DNA from: Nocardia sp.
Lineage (GTDB): Bacteria; Actinomycetota; Actinomycetes; Mycobacteriales; Mycobacteriaceae
Assembly (NCBI GenBank): GCA_017354515.1
Contig: JAFMQT010000159.1
Span: forward strand, 1-8,859
Direction: 5' to 3'
Length of the DNA stretch: 8,859 bases
Below, piece by piece: positions 6,815 through 8,859 of this stretch (position 1 is the first letter of the stretch; each line of letters begins with the position of its first letter). Below the pieces are notes generated by a model, which had not been told where the DNA came from, ran no database searches, and saw only the letters and a list, made by a program, of their open reading frames with translations. Both the position numbers and the translations under genes were made by a program.

Positions 6815-8406
6815 CCGTCAACGCGAGCGCCCTCACCATCCGGCTCGTCGCTCACCACGCGTTCTGTCCCCGCCGCGCCTGGCTCGAAGCGATGGGCGAA
6901 CAGACCGACACATTCCAGATGGCCCACGGAATCGCCGCACACCGCGCCAGCGACGACCCGAAACGTTCACGGCCGGACAGTTTTCGAGCAATGGACGTCG
7001 CCAGCAAGCAACTCGGAATTACCGGCCGCTGCGACACCGTCGAGTTCGACGCGGACGGCAATGCGGCAGTAGTCGAATTCAAATCCACGCCTGTTCGACG
7101 CAAGCCCATCGTCAGCGAGCAGATGGTCGTTCAGCTCGCATTACAGACGGTGGCCTTGCGCGAGGCCGGAGTCAATGTGGTGTCATCCGCTGTCTACTTC
7201 ACCGATCACAATCGCCGTGTCGACGTTCCGATCGGCGACGCCGAAATCGCCGACGCGACCGACCACGTCAACCGGCTGCGTACGCTGCTCGATACGGGAA
7301 CCGCACCAGAACCGCTGGTGGATGACCCGCGCTGCCGATTTTGTTCGCATGCCGGAGTGTGCCTGCCCGATGAACGAGCGCTTGCACCCGTCGTTCGGAA
7401 AGTGCTTGTCGCCGATCCTGATTCGCAAACCCTGCATATCGCCACACCCGGTGCCCGCGTGTCGATCCGGACCGGACGCCTGCGGGTGACGAAGGGCGAC
7501 ACCGATATAGGAACCGTCCCCATCGAACGGGTCTTCGCGCTTGTGCTGCACGGAAATATCGATGTCTCCAGCGGATTGTTGCGCGAACTGCTGTGGCGGC
7601 GCATCCCGGTCGTGTGGTGTTCGGGGACCGGCCGGGTTGTCGGCTGGGCGTCCTCGGCACAATCACCGAACGGCGGCGCGCGAGTCCGCCAGCACGTCGC
7701 CTCCGACCGTGGTCATCTGGAGCTCGCCCGCGCCTTCATCACAGCGAAAATCGCCAACCAGGCAACACTTCTCCGGCGACTAGGGGACGCACCCGCCACT
7801 GTCACGGCCCTGCGGCGCCTGCAACGAGACGTAGCCGCAGCCCCCAGCCTCGAGGAAGTCTTCGGTGCCGAAGGCGAAGCCGCGTCACGCTACTTCGAAC
7901 AATTCCCGACCATGCTGAATCCTCAGTTGCGCGACGACATCAGCTTCACTCATCGGACACGAAGGCCGGCGACCGATCCGTTGAACGCCGCGTTGAACTT
8001 CGCGTACGGTCTGCTGCTGGCAGACCTGATCCGGGCAGTCGTCTCGTGCGGGCTCGATCCGCACGCCGGCTTCCTGCATTCCAGCGGCCGCAACAAACCC
8101 GCGCTCGCCCTCGACCTGTGCGAGGAATTCCGAGCCCCCATTGCGGACTCGGTGGTAGTCGGTTGCTTCAACAATGGCGAACTCAAGCCGTCGTCGTTCA
8201 CCATGGTTACCGGATCCGCCCGACTACGCGACGGAGCGCGATCCGCGCTGATCGCAGCGTATGAGCGTCGCGTAGCAACCGAGTTCCGGCATCCAACATT
8301 CGAGTACCAAGTTACCTGGAGACGGGCGATGGAGACCCAAGCCAGGCTGGTGCTCGGAATCCTCGACGGAACCCAGCCGCACTACAAGGGAATCGCGATC
8401 CGGTGA
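6811..8406 (+). CDS. cas4-cas1: Cas4-Cas1 fusion, spacer acquisition nuclease-integrase
   Basis: This 531-residue fusion joins a Cas4 exonuclease to the Cas1 integrase. Together with Cas2 it selects PAM-bearing fragments, trims them and inserts them as new spacers. The Cas4 half (about 1-190) has the four iron-sulfur cysteines C19, C175, C178 and C184. Its RecB-like nuclease residues are a G-x3-H pair (G40, H44), D75 in GRCDTVEF and E89/K91 in VVEFKS, with a QLALQT segment after them. The Cas1 half (about 200-531) shows HGNIDVSSGLLRELLWRRIP, the catalytic glutamate E354 in GAEGEAASRYF, H423 in GFLHSSGR, and the acidic cluster D435/E438/E439 in LALDLCEEFRAP. Both halves look intact. ATG 6811 overlaps the previous stop as ATGA and has GGAGG 10 bases upstream. 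The fusion is typical of type I-G loci; in the Geobacter version it has been shown to confer PAM-specific acquisition. Identification is firm. Confidence 0.96.
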   Translation: MTVNASALTIRLVAHHAFCPRRAWLEAMGEQTDTFQMAHGIAAHRASDDPKRSRPDSFRAMDVASKQLGITGRCDTVEFDADGNAAVVEFKSTPVRRKPIVSEQMVVQLALQTVALREAGVNVVSSAVYFTDHNRRVDVPIGDAEIADATDHVNRLRTLLDTGTAPEPLVDDPRCRFCSHAGVCLPDERALAPVVRKVLVADPDSQTLHIATPGARVSIRTGRLRVTKGDTDIGTVPIERVFALVLHGNIDVSSGLLRELLWRRIPVVWCSGTGRVVGWASSAQSPNGGARVRQHVASDRGHLELARAFITAKIANQATLLRRLGDAPATVTALRRLQRDVAAAPSLEEVFGAEGEAASRYFEQFPTMLNPQLRDDISFTHRTRRPATDPLNAALNFAYGLLLADLIRAVVSCGLDPHAGFLHSSGRNKPALALDLCEEFRAPIADSVVVGCFNNGELKPSSFTMVTGSARLRDGARSALIAAYERRVATEFRHPTFEYQVTWRRAMETQARLVLGILDGTQPHYKGIAIR

Positions 8407-8702
8407 GCGACAAGGTTCACCGCTACATCCTGGCCTACGACGTCGCACACGACGCTCACCGCACCCGCGTGGCCAAAACGCTGGAATCCTACGGTGACCG
8501 GATCCAGTACAGTGTCTTCCTCGTCGACGCGAAGCCAGCGAAAATGGTACGCCTGCGCGCCGCCGTCACCGCCGCGATCGAACTCGCCACCGATTCACTC
8601 TTGGTCGCCGACCTCGGACCGCTATCCAGCGACGGCGGCAAACGCATACAATTCGTCGGCATCACCCGCCGATTTCTGGATCAAGGCCCACTGATTCTCT
8701 GA
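8403..8702 (+). CDS. cas2: CRISPR-associated Cas2
   Basis: This 99-residue protein is the small partner of Cas1; a Cas2 dimer bridges two Cas1 dimers to form the integrase that inserts spacers at the leader end of the array. The N-terminal strand ILAYDVAHD carries the conserved aspartate D13, and YGDRIQYSVFLVD (residues 30-42) is the second signature of the family. Length is in the usual 85-110 range. The start is GTG 8403, overlapping the cas4-cas1 stop as GTGA; the nearest purine-rich site, AAGGG at 8386-8390, is distant, so coupled translation is likely. It is the last gene of the operon, and no other gene follows within the window. Confidence 0.95.
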   Translation: MSDKVHRYILAYDVAHDAHRTRVAKTLESYGDRIQYSVFLVDAKPAKMVRLRAAVTAAIELATDSLLVADLGPLSSDGGKRIQFVGITRRFLDQGPLIL

Positions 8703-8859
8703 CCACGGCACCCGGGCGCGACGGCTCCTCCGCCGCGAAAAACGCCGGCAGCGCTCGCCAGCCATTTCTCCTGGTGAAAGCACATAATCTCGCCGCCGAA
8801 CCAGCGCAGTCACCCGAAGTATGCCACCCGTCCTCGGAGGTCTCGCAATCGCCTGGAAA
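8703..8859. other. non-coding tail after cas2, possible start of CRISPR leader
   Basis: These 157 bases contain no open frame I can support and no direct repeat that would mark an array. A weak 6-base stem with one G-T pair (8756-8761 with 8771-8776, loop 9) could form in RNA but lacks a following T run, so it is not a convincing terminator. CATAAT at 8783-8788 resembles a -10 box, but no -35 box is at the right distance. In many type I loci the array and its AT-richer leader follow cas2; here any array must begin at or beyond the right edge. Confidence 0.4.

Noticed and set aside
7593..8264. 223-codon plus-strand frame within cas4-cas1
   Set aside because: Alternate frame of the Cas1 half; arginine-rich translation with no motif, while the Cas1 frame carries its catalytic residues.
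166..8702. An entirely new defence system
   Set aside because: The gene set matches type I-G/I-U CRISPR-Cas. The novelty is limited to the little-studied Csb3-like subunit and the compact effector architecture.
8703..8859. CRISPR array or rho-independent terminator after cas2
   Set aside because: No sequence is repeated, and the only hairpin is weak, has a G-T pair and is not followed by a T run.

Overview
The window is GC-rich DNA with a strong preference for G or C at the third codon position, GTG as well as ATG starts, and stop/start overlaps between genes. This suggests a high-GC actinomycete (a Nocardia-like organism is a guess). Nothing in the sequence fixes the genus.

Almost the whole window is one plus-strand operon of six genes encoding a complete type I-G CRISPR-Cas system (called I-U in older classifications). 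The order is: cas7 of the Csb1 family (166-1380); csb2, the family thought to combine Cas5 and Cas6 (1386-2930); cas3 with the helicase first and the HD nuclease last (2943-5825); a 330-residue Csb3-like gene that sits where a large subunit would be expected (5822-6814); a cas4-cas1 fusion (6811-8406); and cas2 (8403-8702). Every junction is an overlap or a gap of a few bases, so the genes are probably co-transcribed and in part translationally coupled. All key catalytic motifs that I could look for are present, so the system appears intact.

Inferred division of labour: Cas4-Cas1 and Cas2 select, trim and integrate new spacers. Csb2 would process pre-crRNA and cap the 5' end of the crRNA. Csb1 would form the crRNA-binding backbone. 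The Csb3-like protein may do part of the work of Cas8 (PAM recognition or Cas3 recruitment). Cas3 unwinds and degrades the target DNA. No separate cas6, no cas8/csx17-sized gene and no small-subunit gene is visible.

The first 165 bases hold no gene I can support, but they contain a cluster of short palindromes just ahead of cas7, a candidate regulatory region. The last 157 bases after cas2 hold no gene and no repeated unit. A CRISPR array, if present, lies outside the window, possibly just beyond its right edge. The system belongs to a known class. What is less well understood is the compact Csb3-containing effector without a conventional Cas8.
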